Below, piece after piece: positions 1 to 8,385 of a stretch of DNA of 64,000 bases. The DNA comes from Streptomyces sp. NBC_00554. Its GTDB lineage: Bacteria; Actinomycetota; Actinomycetes; Streptomycetales; Streptomycetaceae. The notes under the pieces are model-generated. The model made no database searches. It was given only the letters and a program-made list of their open reading frames with translations, and was not told the origin of the DNA. The stretch covers positions 2,108,001-2,172,000 of the forward strand of contig NZ_CP107799.1 in assembly GCF_041431135.1 (NCBI RefSeq), in the 5' to 3' direction. Position numbers and translations under genes: made by a program. How positions within the stretch are numbered: the first letter of the stretch is position 1; each line of letters begins with the position of its first letter.

Positions 1-98
1 ACCTTGAGCGTGCCGTCCGGGCGCAGCGTCGACTCGCCGATGCCGCCCTTGGTCTTGGAGCCCTGGGTGATGTTGGTGGGCGTACCTGTCGTTCCCAT
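1..98 (-). CDS. Xanthine dehydrogenase family molybdopterin-binding subunit, N-terminal fragment
   Basis: Only the first 32 codons are in the window; the gene runs off the left edge. The start is the ATG at 96-98, two bases after the stop of the 2Fe-2S subunit gene. The translation begins MGTTGTPTNITQGS and continues with a GGIGESTLRPDG stretch, which is how Streptomyces xanthine-dehydrogenase large (Mo-binding) subunits usually begin. It is the third gene of an FAD / 2Fe-2S / Mo subunit operon, in the usual order for split xanthine dehydrogenases. Identification rests on this short N-terminus and on context. Confidence 0.75.
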   Translation of the reverse strand, partial: MGTTGTPTNITQGSKTKGGIGESTLRPDGTLK

Positions 99-100
99 GG

Positions 101-682
101 TCAGACCGCCTCAGACTGTCGTGCGGCCGCCAGCCGGACCGCGTCCATGATCTTCTCGTAGCCGGTGCAGCGGCACAGGTTGCCCGAGAGCGCCTCGCGG
201 ATGTCCGCGTCGGTCGGGGTCGGGTTGTGCTCCAGCATCTCGTCGGCCGCGACCAGCAGACCGGGGGTGCAGAAGCCGCACTGGACGGCGCCGGCGTCGA
301 TGAACGCCTGCTGGATCGGCGCGAGTTCGCCGCCTTCGCCGGTGTGCGAGTCCTGGGGCTTGGAATTCCACTGCTGGGCGTCCTGAAGCGACGTACCCGA
401 CGTACCGCAGGCGCCGGTCCCGCAGGAGCGCTGCTTCGCGTACTCCGCGAGCCCCTCCACCGTGACGACCTCGCGCCCCTCGACCTGGCCGGCCGCGACG
501 AGACACGAACACACGGGTACGCCGTCGAGGCGGACCGTGCAGGAACCGCACTCGCCCTGCTCGCAGGCGTTCTTCGAGCCCGGCAGGCCCATCCGCTCCC
601 TCAGCACGTACAGCAGGGACTCGCCCTCCCACACGTCGTCGGCTTCCTGCTGACGGCCGTTGACCGTGAAATTGACGCGCAT
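101..682 (-). CDS. Xanthine dehydrogenase family 2Fe-2S iron-sulfur subunit
   Basis: This 193-residue electron-transfer subunit of a molybdenum hydroxylase carries two [2Fe-2S] clusters that pass electrons from the molybdenum site to FAD. The plant-type ferredoxin cluster is visible as CEQGECGSC followed by a later Cys (about residues 40-60). The second, helical cluster is visible as CGFCTPG and then CRCTGY (about residues 135-175). An insert of about 35 residues between the two domains contains Cys-Gly-Thr runs and makes the protein slightly longer than the usual 160-170 residues. Its ATG overlaps the upstream FAD-subunit stop by one base (TAATG), so translation is coupled. The likely substrates are purines (hypoxanthine, xanthine), suggested by the neighbouring PucR regulator. 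Confidence 0.93.
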   Translation of the reverse strand: MRVNFTVNGRQQEADDVWEGESLLYVLRERMGLPGSKNACEQGECGSCTVRLDGVPVCSCLVAAGQVEGREVVTVEGLAEYAKQRSCGTGACGTSGTSLQDAQQWNSKPQDSHTGEGGELAPIQQAFIDAGAVQCGFCTPGLLVAADEMLEHNPTPTDADIREALSGNLCRCTGYEKIMDAVRLAAARQSEAV

Positions 683-1572
683 TACGCGACTCCCTCCGTG
701 CGGGCGGCGGTGCCGCGGTACGACTCCCAGGTCCAGGTGAGCGTCCGGCGGGCCATGATGCCCACCGCGTGGCGGCGGTAGCTCGCCGTGCCCCGGACGT
801 CGTCGATCGGGTTGCAGGCGGCGGAGCAGAGGTCCGCGAACTGCTTGGCGACCGACGGGGTGATGATCCTGCCGTTGTCCCAGAAGCCGCCCTCTTCGAG
901 CGCCGCGTTCAGGAACTCCTCGGCGGCCTTGGCACGGACGGGCGTGGGCGCGGCGGAGCCGATGCCGGTGCGGACCGTGCGCGTGGACGGGTGCAGTGCC
1001 AGGCCGAAGGCGCAGACCGCGATGACCATGGCGTTGCGGGTGCCGACCTTGGAGTACTGCTGCGGGCCGTCCGCCTTCTTGATGTGTACGGCCCTGATGA
1101 GCTCGTCGGGAGCGAGCGCGTTGCGCTTCACGCCGGTGTAGAACTCGTCGATCGGGATCAGGCGCGTGCCGCGTACGGACTGGGCCTCGACCTCGGCGCC
1201 GGCCGCGAGGAGCGCGGGGTGGGCGTCGCCGGCCGGGGAGGCGGTGCCGAGGTTGCCGCCGACGCCGCCGCGGTTGCGGATCTGCGGGGAGGCCACCGTG
1301 TGGGAGGCGAGGGCAAGGCCGGGCAGTTCACCGCGCAGGTGATCCATGATCTTGGTGTAGGACACGGAGGCGCCCAGGCGCACGCTCTCCTCGCCGACCT
1401 CCCAGTCGCTCAGCTCGCCGATGCGGTTCAGATCGAGGAGGTACTCGGGCCTGCGGTGGTCGAAGTTGATCTCGACCATCACATCGGTGCCACCCGCAAT
1501 CGGCACAGCGGTGGGGTGCTCAGCCTTGGCGGCGAGCGCCTCCTCCCAACTGGCGGGGCGAAGGAAGTCCAT
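682..1572 (-). CDS. Xanthine dehydrogenase family FAD-binding subunit
   Basis: This 296-residue protein is the FAD-binding subunit of a molybdo-flavoprotein dehydrogenase; it takes electrons from the iron-sulfur subunit and reduces NAD+. The family motifs are present: PIAGGTDVM near residue 25 (FAD pyrophosphate loop), IRNRGGVGGNL near residue 97 and a CO dehydrogenase flavoprotein C-terminal domain. It is the first gene of the three-gene operon. The ATG at 1570-1572 is preceded by an AAGAGAG ribosome-binding site. Transcription diverges from the PucR-family gene at 1927, which probably controls it. Confidence 0.93.
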   Translation of the reverse strand: MDFLRPASWEEALAAKAEHPTAVPIAGGTDVMVEINFDHRRPEYLLDLNRIGELSDWEVGEESVRLGASVSYTKIMDHLRGELPGLALASHTVASPQIRNRGGVGGNLGTASPAGDAHPALLAAGAEVEAQSVRGTRLIPIDEFYTGVKRNALAPDELIRAVHIKKADGPQQYSKVGTRNAMVIAVCAFGLALHPSTRTVRTGIGSAAPTPVRAKAAEEFLNAALEEGGFWDNGRIITPSVAKQFADLCSAACNPIDDVRGTASYRRHAVGIMARRTLTWTWESYRGTAARTEGVA

Positions 1573-1926
1573 GAGTGGCTCTCTTCATTCGTATCGTGGT
1601 GGTTCTGATCAAGCCAGATCGTGTGCGGCAGGCCCGGCTCGTTCATGAGTTGTTAACGCGGAGTGAGGCCAGTACACAGCGCCGTCCTCCACCGGGGTCA
1701 GTCACCGAAACCATGAAGGAGTTGGCTGGCCAGGGTGCGCATCTTGTAGATTCGTATGAACGGAGGTCATCAGTAACCTCTCTGTTTTTCCCTGGAAACA
1801 GTGAGCACAGCTCTCGAAAGCCCAGGACACAGGCTCAGGCGGGCGGAAACCCCGCTCGCGGGGTCCTCACCCCGGAGTCGTACAGATCCATCGTAGATTT
1901 CAAGACAAAGATCGGCGGCGACGAGA
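1573..1926. promoter_or_regulatory. Divergent intergenic region between the xanthine dehydrogenase operon and PucR gene
   Basis: This 354-bp stretch is less GC-rich than the flanking genes. It should hold both divergent promoters and any PucR operator. I see a small inverted repeat, GAGGT at 1763-1767 and ACCTC at 1776-1780, but no sequence I can assign confidently as a binding site. There is no credible coding sequence. Confidence 0.5.
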
Positions 1927-3600
1927 ATGCGGCTGCGCGCACTGCTGGACACCGACGCGCTGGGCCTGCGGCTGCTCGGCGGCGAGGACGAGCTGGATCG
2001 CACCGTACGCGGTGTGATGACCACGGACCTCAAGGATCCCAGCCGCTATCTCTCGGGCGGTGAGCTGGTCCTCACCGGTCTCGCCTGGCGGCACGACGCC
2101 GCGGACTCCGAGCCCTTCGTACGCATCCTCGCGGGCGCCGGGGTCGCGGCCCTCGCCGCAGGTGAGGCGGAGCTCGGCGACGTGCCGGACGATCTGATCC
2201 AGGCCTGCGTCCGGCACCGGCTGCCGCTGTTCGGGGTGAACGAGTCGGTGGCCTTCGCGACGATCACCGAGCACGTCGTACGGCAGGTCTCGGGGGAGCG
2301 GGCCGGGGATCTGGCGGCCGTGGTGGACCGGCACCGGCGGATGATGACGTCAGGTCCGGCGGGCGGCGGACCCGATGTCGTCCTGGACCTGCTCGGCTCC
2401 GACCTGGATCTGCGGGCCTGGGTGCTCTCGCCCACCGGCCGGCCCATCGCGGGCTCGAAGCTCGCGGGGGCCGCGCTGCCCGCGGACGTCTGCGCCAAGC
2501 TGGCCGCCGAGCATCTGGCGGCGGCGCGCACCGGGCGCCGGGGGCCGCACCGGGTGACGGTGGGCACGACGACGTACTCGCTCTTCCCGATCCCCTCCTC
2601 GGGCCGCTCCACGGGGGCGTCCCGGGATGTGCGCGAGACGGTGCTCTCCGACTGGCTGCTCGCGGTCGAGGCGGACGCCGGGGACTGGCCCGAGGAGCGG
2701 CTCGATCTGCTCCAGGGCGTCACCCAGCTGATCTCGGTCGAGCGGGAGCGGCGGGACGCGGCGCGCACCGTGCGGCGGCGGCTCGCGCAGGAGGTCCTGG
2801 AGCTGGTGCAGACGGGCGCGGCGCCCGCCGAGATCGCGGCGCGCCTGCGGGTCGCCGCTCCGGTGCTGCTGCCCGGGCTCGGCGCGGCCCCGCACTGGCA
2901 GGTGGTCGTGGCCCGGGTCGAGTGGGACGGCGGCGACATCGAGGGCGGCCCGGTCGCCCAGTCGCTCCTGGAGGAGATCCTCGTCAATCCGCTGTCGGCG
3001 GGTCCTGAGCACTCCGACCGCATCGCCGTCGCCCACACCGGCGAGGAGGCGATCGCCCTGCTCGCGCTTCCCGCGGTGTCCTCGGAGCACGACGGCACGG
3101 AGACCGGGCTGCTCGCCGACACGCTGCTGGAGGCCGTACGGGACCCCCTGACGGCCGGCCTGAACGACGACGGGCGGCTCACGCTCGGCGTCAGCGCCGC
3201 CGTGCACTCGGCGGAGGGGCTGCGCGGCGCCCTGGAGGAGGCCCGGCACGCCCGCCGAGTCGCCGCCGCCCGCCCCGGGCGGGTGTGCGCGGCCGGGCAC
3301 CAGGAGCTGGCCTCGCACGTGCTGCTGCTGCCCTTCGTGCCGGACGACGTGCGCCGGGCGTTCACGGCCCGGCTGCTGGATCCGCTGCGGGACTACGACA
3401 GACGCCATCGCGCGGAACTGATCCCCACCCTGGAGGCGTTCCTCGACTGCGACGGATCCTGGACCCGTTGCGCCGCCCGTCTCCACCTGCACGTCAACAC
3501 GCTGCGCTACCGCGTGGGCCGAATCGAGCAGTTGACGAGTCGTGATCTTTCCCGCCTGGAGGACAAGCTGGACTTCTTCCTGGCACTGCGAATGAGCTGA
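1927..3600 (+). CDS. PucR family transcriptional regulator
   Basis: This 557-residue regulator has the PucR layout. An N-terminal purine-catabolism regulatory domain (about residues 10-135) is followed by a long middle sensor region (about 220-480) and a C-terminal winged HTH of the CdaR/PucR type (about 500-555, with the signature HLHVNTLRYRVGRIEQL). Family members activate purine or allantoin catabolic genes in response to pathway metabolites. It is divergent from the xanthine dehydrogenase operon, so that operon is the likely target. The ATG at 1927 has only a weak GACGAG upstream element; no better in-frame start is evident. Confidence 0.88.
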   Translation: MRLRALLDTDALGLRLLGGEDELDRTVRGVMTTDLKDPSRYLSGGELVLTGLAWRHDAADSEPFVRILAGAGVAALAAGEAELGDVPDDLIQACVRHRLPLFGVNESVAFATITEHVVRQVSGERAGDLAAVVDRHRRMMTSGPAGGGPDVVLDLLGSDLDLRAWVLSPTGRPIAGSKLAGAALPADVCAKLAAEHLAAARTGRRGPHRVTVGTTTYSLFPIPSSGRSTGASRDVRETVLSDWLLAVEADAGDWPEERLDLLQGVTQLISVERERRDAARTVRRRLAQEVLELVQTGAAPAEIAARLRVAAPVLLPGLGAAPHWQVVVARVEWDGGDIEGGPVAQSLLEEILVNPLSAGPEHSDRIAVAHTGEEAIALLALPAVSSEHDGTETGLLADTLLEAVRDPLTAGLNDDGRLTLGVSAAVHSAEGLRGALEEARHARRVAAARPGRVCAAGHQELASHVLLLPFVPDDVRRAFTARLLDPLRDYDRRHRAELIPTLEAFLDCDGSWTRCAARLHLHVNTLRYRVGRIEQLTSRDLSRLEDKLDFFLALRMS

Positions 3601-3735
3601 TTTGTGGCTGCCCGGATGCGCCGAGTGAGATCAATGACTTTGTGAAATCCTTCACCCACCCCCTTGGCCGGGCCCCGCGATCCGTGCTGAGATGCCAGCA
3701 CTCAACAGCTCAATGGTGTGCTCGGGGAGGGCAAC

Positions 3736-4509
3736 GTGGCGCATTCCGCCATGTCTGGTTCCGGAACGACTGCAGGGGACGATCCGCTCCAGACCGCGGT
3801 ATGGCGGCTGCGCTCGCGCGCCTGCTGGGCCGACGCGGCGGCGCTGCTCGATCCGCGCACCGCGGGGGCGGCGCTGCAGAGAGCGTCGCTTCTCGTGGAG
3901 GGGTGTCTGTACACCGAGCAGGGCTGGGCCGAGGCGGAGGACGCGCTGCGGACGGCGGAGGCGGTGGCCCAGAGCGACGACGAGCGGGGCGCGGCGGCGT
4001 GTGAGCGCGGGCAGCTCGCGTACGCGGCCACGCTGCTCGGCGTACGGGACCGCGCGGACGAGGCGCGGGCCGCGCTCAGCCGGGCCGCCGCGTTGATCAC
4101 GCCCGGGGCACCGGGGCGGGCGCTCCTGGACTTCCGGCGCGGTCTGGTCGCCCAGAACCTCGCACACTCGCCGGAGTCCGCGCGCGCCGCCTACCGGCGC
4201 GCCCACGCGGGCGCCACGGCGAACGGCGACCTCCTGCTGCTTTCCTTCACCTGGCGTCATCTCGCCGGACTCGCCCTCCAGGAAGGCGAGTTGGCGGAGG
4301 CCCGGCACGGTTTCGCCGAATCCCTGCGGATCCGCGAGGAGTTGGGCTTCCTCGTCGGCACCGTCCCGGCGCTCGCCTCTCTCGCGGACGCCGAGACCGA
4401 GCCGGAGGCGTCCCGGCTACGGGCCGAGGCAGGACGGCTGTTCCGGCTTCTGGGCGGCGTACCGACGTGGCTGGCACAGCAGTTGGACCCACCGGCGGCG
4501 ACGGCCTAG
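3736..4509 (+). CDS. TPR-like hypothetical protein
   Basis: A soluble, alanine- and arginine-rich alpha-helical protein of 257 residues with no signal peptide or membrane segment. The helical repeats (for example around AEAEDALRTAEAVAQ, ARAALSRAAALI and LAEARHGFAESLRIREELG) have TPR-like spacing, so it is probably a protein-interaction module. The GTG at 3736 is chosen because GGGGAGG lies five bases upstream (3724-3730); an in-frame GTG at 3718 lies before that site. I cannot assign a specific function. Its 3' end faces the small membrane-protein gene at 4642. Confidence 0.7.
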   Translation: MAHSAMSGSGTTAGDDPLQTAVWRLRSRACWADAAALLDPRTAGAALQRASLLVEGCLYTEQGWAEAEDALRTAEAVAQSDDERGAAACERGQLAYAATLLGVRDRADEARAALSRAAALITPGAPGRALLDFRRGLVAQNLAHSPESARAAYRRAHAGATANGDLLLLSFTWRHLAGLALQEGELAEARHGFAESLRIREELGFLVGTVPALASLADAETEPEASRLRAEAGRLFRLLGGVPTWLAQQLDPPAATA

Positions 4510-4538
4510 CTGCCGCCATGCAGGGCGGATGAAGTCCG

Positions 4539-4603
4539 CTGCGGTTCGCCGGCGCCCTGAAGGCGCGCGGGGAACTGCGCGGCCAGCCACGGCGGTGCCG
4601 CAG
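4539..4603. repeat. Streptomyces intergenic palindromic repeat, likely bidirectional terminator
   Basis: Outer arms CTGCGG (4539-4544) and CCGCAG (4598-4603) enclose a GCGCC/GGCGC hairpin and the string GGGGAACTGCGCGGCCAGCC. I recognise this string as part of a very common short repeat of Streptomyces genomes. It lies between two convergent genes, as expected for a terminator. Confidence 0.7.
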
Positions 4604-4641
4604 ACGGTCGACGGCACATCCCGCCACTTCCAGCGGAGCGC

Positions 4642-4890
4642 TCAGCTGTTCTGGACGTCCGCCCACAGCTCCTGGGCGAACGTCCAGGCTTCGGCGCGCA
4701 GTTCGGGGTTCTGGACGAGGAAGACGACGACGCCCACGAGGAGGGCCAGCTTCAGCAGGTCGCTGAGACCCGAGCCCGAACCCCTGCGGGCCCGTCGGCG
4801 GCGCTGGGCGTCCATCTGGTCGTTCATCTCACGGAATCGGCGTGACTGGTCGAACTGCTGCTGCGCCTGCCGGCCTGGATCGGGACCCAT
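4642..4890 (-). CDS. Small single-pass membrane protein
   Basis: An 82-residue protein starting MGPDPGRQAQQQFDQ. A basic, glutamine-rich N-terminal half (QRRRRARRGSGSG around residue 40) leads into one hydrophobic helix (about 48-66, LLKLALLVGVVVFLVQ) and a short acidic/aromatic tail. The basic residues before the helix predict the N-terminus in the cytoplasm. The ATG at 4890 is chosen because the conserved-looking protein starts there; the open frame extends upstream without a plausible start. The function is unknown. Confidence 0.7.
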   Translation of the reverse strand: MGPDPGRQAQQQFDQSRRFREMNDQMDAQRRRRARRGSGSGLSDLLKLALLVGVVVFLVQNPELRAEAWTFAQELWADVQNS

Positions 4891-5043
4891 CGTCGGTCGC
4901 CCCCGGGAGTAGGAGTGGTCGTGCCTGCACGGGGGAGCACGCGACCGGCCGGGCGCCGGGTTGCCCCTGTACGGGACTCGTTGCGCGGAGCCCACGCGTC
5001 CGTGACACGGGCGCCGCGAGGGGACGCTCACCGAGGGCGGTGG

Positions 5044-5874
5044 CTACGCGCCCGCGAAGTGCTCCCGTACGAGCGACTGCACGACCGGCAGGTCCTGGGC
5101 GGCCAGCGCCTCCAGGAGGGCGGTGTGTTCGGCGGCGTCGGCGACGAGGTCGGCGCGGCCGCGGGTGGCGGGGCCGCCGACCAGGGGCCACTGGGCGCGG
5201 CGGTGCAGGTCGTCGGCGATCCGCACCAGCTGGCTGTTGCCGGCGAGGGCGAGGACGGCACGGTGGAAGGCGCGGTCGGACTCGGCGTAGGTCGCCCGGC
5301 AGCCGAGGGACGCGGCCCGTACCGTCGCGTCGGCGAGCGGGCGCAGCTCGGCCCAGCGCGCGGCGGGCACCGTACGGGCCAGCCGCAGCATCACCGGGAC
5401 CTCGATCAGGGCGCGGATCTCGGCGAGTTCGGCCAGCTCACGCGTGCCGCGCTCGACGACCCGGAACCCGCGGTTGGGTACGACCTCGACGGCACCTTCG
5501 AGCGCGAGCTGCTGCATCGCCTCCCGTACGGGCGTCGCCGACACCCCGAAACGCTCACCGAGCACGGGCGCCGAGTAGACCTCCCCCGGCGCCAGCTCAC
5601 CCGCCACGAGCGCGGCGCGCAGGGCGTCGAGGATCTGCCCGCGTACGGAAGCACGCTGCACGACGGGACGCGCGCTCTCGGCGCGGGGGCGCGGGATGGG
5701 CGCCTCGCTGTGCGTGTGCTCACCGCGGACCCCGGCACCTCCCGGGGCGGCATGCCTCCCCCGGTCCACGTCCGCGGCCTGCGGCTGCGCGGGCACCCGA
5801 ACGGCCTCCGTACGGATGTCCGGGGTTCCCGCCCCTGCGGAGCCGTGCGCGCTGCGCCGACCGGCCTGCTCCAC
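5044..5874 (-). CDS. GntR family (FCD-domain) transcriptional regulator
   Basis: A 276-residue regulator. After a low-complexity N-terminal extension of about 70 residues, a winged HTH of the GntR type follows (about 72-140; IRG-type start, PVLGERFGVSATPVREAMQQ recognition region). An all-helical FCD ligand-binding domain (about 150-270) ends the protein, with histidines suited to metal/ligand binding (FHRAVL, HTALLEALA, EHFAGA). The GTG at 5874 is supported by a strong AGGAGG site six to seven bases upstream. The target is unknown; it is divergent from the FhuF-like gene, but an iron box rather than a GntR palindrome is evident between them. Confidence 0.85.
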   Translation of the reverse strand: MEQAGRRSAHGSAGAGTPDIRTEAVRVPAQPQAADVDRGRHAAPGGAGVRGEHTHSEAPIPRPRAESARPVVQRASVRGQILDALRAALVAGELAPGEVYSAPVLGERFGVSATPVREAMQQLALEGAVEVVPNRGFRVVERGTRELAELAEIRALIEVPVMLRLARTVPAARWAELRPLADATVRAASLGCRATYAESDRAFHRAVLALAGNSQLVRIADDLHRRAQWPLVGGPATRGRADLVADAAEHTALLEALAAQDLPVVQSLVREHFAGA

Positions 5875-5985
5875 GGGAACCTCCTCCGGGCTTGTTGGTA
5901 CTTGGGGGTCAATGCGGCGGTTGTTACTCGTCCGTCAAGCACCATAGGCCCAGTCGCTGTCAGTTCAAACATCGATCGCTCAGGG

Positions 5986-6004
5986 TAAGGTAAGGCTAAC
6001 CTTT
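5986..6004 (+). promoter_or_regulatory. Iron box (DtxR/IdeR/DmdR-type operator)
   Basis: The 19-mer taaggtaaggctaaccttt matches the actinobacterial iron-box consensus TTAGGTTAGGCTAACCTAA at 15 of 19 positions, including the central GGCTAACC core. It lies 28 bp upstream of the FhuF-like start, where a ferrous-bound DtxR-family repressor would block transcription when iron is sufficient. Confidence 0.85.
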
Positions 6005-6031
6005 CAACGATCGTGAAGCGATGGTCACCGT

Positions 6032-6910
6032 ATGCACGCTCCCGCCCCGACCGCAGGCGCCCCGGCCCGTGCCGAGGCACGTCCGGCCCGTTCGGCGGTC
6101 GCGGACGCGTACGCCCGGCTGACCGAGGTCTTCCCCGGACTGAGCGTCACGGAACTCGGACAGGACGAAGCGGCCCCTCGGGACGACGGCTGGGTCGGCG
6201 CCGCCGGGCTCGCGGCGGGCGGGGCCGACCTCGACGCGTTCCTGGCGTGGGACGACGCCCAGGTGATCCGGGACTACGGGCAGCGGGCGCGCCCCGACGT
6301 GGTGGCCAGCTTCGGGCTGCACCGCTACGCCTGGCCCGCCTGCCTGCTGATCACCGTGCCGTGGTTCCTGGAGCGCCGGGTGCCCCGCCTCCCCGTGGAG
6401 CAGGTCACATTCCAGCGCGCCCTCGGCCGCATGGCGGTGCGGACCGGAGAGTTCGCCTGCCTGCCGGACGACCCCGCGGCCGGCCTGCCCGGCGCCCGCG
6501 TCGTGCCGGACGAGGAGGCCCTGCGGGCCGAGGTGCGGTCCGCCGTGGCCGAGCACCTGGAACCGGTCCTCGGCGGTTTCGGCCCGCGCATGCGGCGGCG
6601 CGGCCGGGCCCTGTGGGGCATGGCGACGGACGAGATCGTCGAGGGCCTCTGGTACGTCGCCCACCTCCTCGGCGAGGAGCAGCGCGCGATGAGCGAGCTG
6701 GAGCTGCTGTTGCCGGGGGCGACCCGGCCGTACGCGGGTTCCGCCGCGTTCCGTGAACTGACAGGACCGAACGGGGAGTCCCTGCCCACCCGCGACCGGG
6801 TGAGCTGCTGCCTCTTCTACACACTGCGCCCCGAGGACACCTGCGCCACCTGCCCGCGTACCTGCGATGCCGACCGCGTCGTCAAGTTGACGGCCGCCGC
6901 CGCAAGTTGA
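6032..6910 (+). CDS. FhuF-like siderophore-iron reductase, 2Fe-2S protein
   Basis: A cytoplasmic 292-residue protein expected to reduce ferric siderophore complexes and release iron. The C-terminus carries the FhuF cluster signature: CC at about residues 259-260, followed by CATC and a further Cys (TCATCPRTC), which binds an unusual [2Fe-2S] centre. The N-terminal two thirds are the helical FhuF domain. The ATG at 6032 lacks a strong Shine-Dalgarno sequence. The iron box just upstream fits expression under iron starvation. No siderophore biosynthesis or transport genes are adjacent. Confidence 0.85.
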   Translation: MHAPAPTAGAPARAEARPARSAVADAYARLTEVFPGLSVTELGQDEAAPRDDGWVGAAGLAAGGADLDAFLAWDDAQVIRDYGQRARPDVVASFGLHRYAWPACLLITVPWFLERRVPRLPVEQVTFQRALGRMAVRTGEFACLPDDPAAGLPGARVVPDEEALRAEVRSAVAEHLEPVLGGFGPRMRRRGRALWGMATDEIVEGLWYVAHLLGEEQRAMSELELLLPGATRPYAGSAAFRELTGPNGESLPTRDRVSCCLFYTLRPEDTCATCPRTCDADRVVKLTAAAAS

Positions 6911-6953
6911 GGCACCCCGGGGCAGACCGTTCGAGGCACCCCGGGTCGGACCG
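6909..6953. repeat. Short tandem direct repeat downstream of the FhuF-like gene
   Basis: Two near-identical 21-bp units (gaggcaccccgggg-type), at 6909-6929 and 6933-6953, form a 24-bp tandem repeat that overlaps the FhuF-like stop codon. Each unit holds a CCCGGG palindrome. The function is unknown; it may serve in termination. Confidence 0.6.
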
Positions 6954-7192
6954 CCCCCGCACATGCCCTAAGATCAACTCCCGCTGGACCGCCCACGGAG
7001 GCGTCCGCGGATTACAGGCGCTTCACAATTTCCTCACTTGTCGCAGGAACTTTCCGTTGAACCACCCGTACGGGTAGTGTTAATCGCACTCAACTCCCGT
7101 CCCTCGCGCGGCAGTTCGAGCAGAATGTCGCCTTGCGCATCCCCTTGCACTCCCTTGGCGGCCTCTTGCCCCGAAAACCCCTGAGGGCCGAT

Positions 7193-7233
7193 GGGATTGG
7201 GCCACTATGACGGGCGTTACGCCCTATCCCAAT
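7193..7233 (+). promoter_or_regulatory. Nested inverted repeat in the leader of the DUF2637 gene
   Basis: Outer arms GGGATTGGG (7193-7201) and ATCCCAAT (7226-7233) flank a perfect inner hairpin, GGGCG (7212-7216), TTA loop, CGCCC (7220-7224). The structure ends just before the AAGGG ribosome-binding site of the gene starting at 7248. It could be an operator or a translation-modulating leader hairpin. The rest of the 6954-7192 interval shows no gene. Confidence 0.4.
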
Positions 7234-7247
7234 GCAAGGGACCCCAG

Positions 7248-8306
7248 ATGAGACTGACCGACATATCGCTGAACTGGCTGCTTCCGGGCGCCGTTTTGCT
7301 CCTGGGCCTGCTGGCGGCGGTGGCGGTGCTCGCGCGCGGCAAGCGGTCCGGGGAGAAAGCGGCGGGCACGGAAGACTCGTGGGAGCGCAGCGAGGAGCGC
7401 CGCAGGCGCAAGGAAGCCCTCTACGGCACCGCCTCCTACATGCTGCTCTTCATCTGCGCCGCGGTCGCGGCCGCGCTCTCCTTCAAGGGACTGGTCGGCT
7501 TCGGCGAGGAGAACCTCGGCCTCTCCGGCGGCTGGGAGTACCTGGTCCCGTTCGGCCTGGACGGCGCGGCCATGTTCTGCTCCGTGCTCGCGGTGCGCGA
7601 GGCCAGCCACGGTGACGCGGCGCTCGGCTCCCGGATACTGGTGTGGACGTTCGCCGGTGCCGCCGCCTGGTTCAACTGGATGCACGCGCCCCGGGGCCTC
7701 ACCCACGAGGGCGCCCCGCAGTTCTTCGCCGGCATGTCCCTGTCGGCCGCTGTGCTGTTCGACCGCGCGCTGAAGCAGACCCGCCGTGCCGCGCTCCGCG
7801 AGCAGGGCCTGGTCCCGCGTCCGCTGCCGCAGATCCGGATCGTCCGCTGGCTGCGCGCGCCCCGTGAGACGTACAGCGCCTGGTCGTTGATGCTGCTCGA
7901 GAACGTCCGCACCCTCGACGAGGCCGTGGACGAAGTGCGCGAGGACAAGCGCCAGAAGGAGCAGACGCGACTGCGCCGCCGCAACGAGGAGCGCGTCGAG
8001 CGTGCGCACCTCAAGGCGCTCAGCCGTGGCCACAAGGCTCTGCCCCCCGGCCCCGGTGGTGGCGGCGGTGGCGGACGGGAGCTCGAGTCGGCGACCGTGG
8101 AGCGAACCTCCGCCCAGGCCTCCGCGGAGCCTGCGATATCGGCCCCGGAGCAGCTGCCCGTCCGCTCGCGGCCCTCCCTTCAGCCCGTCCGCAAGAGCGC
8201 CGAGCCGTTCACCGTCGACCTCACGGCGGAGGACGACACGATGGCCCTGCCGCGACTCGACTCCCTGGAGCGCAAGCTCAAGGATCTCGAGCAGCAGTTC
8301 GGCTAG
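7248..8306 (+). CDS. DUF2637 domain-containing membrane protein
   Basis: A 352-residue actinomycete membrane protein of the DUF2637 family (related to plasmid spread proteins). Five hydrophobic segments are visible in the first 190 residues (about 11-30, 62-84, 98-118, 128-145 and 158-172). A charged cytoplasmic tail with coiled-coil potential follows (RTLDEAVDEVREDKRQKEQ), then a polyglycine linker and a C-terminal leucine-rich helix (LDSLERKLKDLEQQFG). The ATG at 7248 follows AAGGG at good spacing; the open frame starts upstream at 7191 but lacks a site. The role is unknown. Some homologues are linked to conjugation, but no plasmid genes surround this one. Confidence 0.82.
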   Translation: MRLTDISLNWLLPGAVLLLGLLAAVAVLARGKRSGEKAAGTEDSWERSEERRRRKEALYGTASYMLLFICAAVAAALSFKGLVGFGEENLGLSGGWEYLVPFGLDGAAMFCSVLAVREASHGDAALGSRILVWTFAGAAAWFNWMHAPRGLTHEGAPQFFAGMSLSAAVLFDRALKQTRRAALREQGLVPRPLPQIRIVRWLRAPRETYSAWSLMLLENVRTLDEAVDEVREDKRQKEQTRLRRRNEERVERAHLKALSRGHKALPPGPGGGGGGGRELESATVERTSAQASAEPAISAPEQLPVRSRPSLQPVRKSAEPFTVDLTAEDDTMALPRLDSLERKLKDLEQQFG

Positions 8307-8346
8307 GACGTTCGGCCGGGGTTACCGGCCAGGACTGAGAACACTG

Positions 8347-8385
8347 GGACGGCGGCGCGGTTTGCTTTACACCGCGCCGCCGTCC
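8347..8385. terminator. Strong bidirectional hairpin terminator
   Basis: Perfect 15-bp arms (8347-8361 and 8371-8385, GGACGGCGGCGCGGT and its complement) enclose a 9-base loop. It lies between two convergent genes. The right arm and loop contain the last codons and stop (8367-8369) of the minus-strand ATPase gene. Confidence 0.8.

Noticed and set aside
4642..5031. Longer 129-residue version of the small membrane protein
   Set aside because: The extra N-terminal 47 residues are Arg/Pro-rich and look like read-through of an intergenic region. The ATG at 4890 gives a more natural protein.
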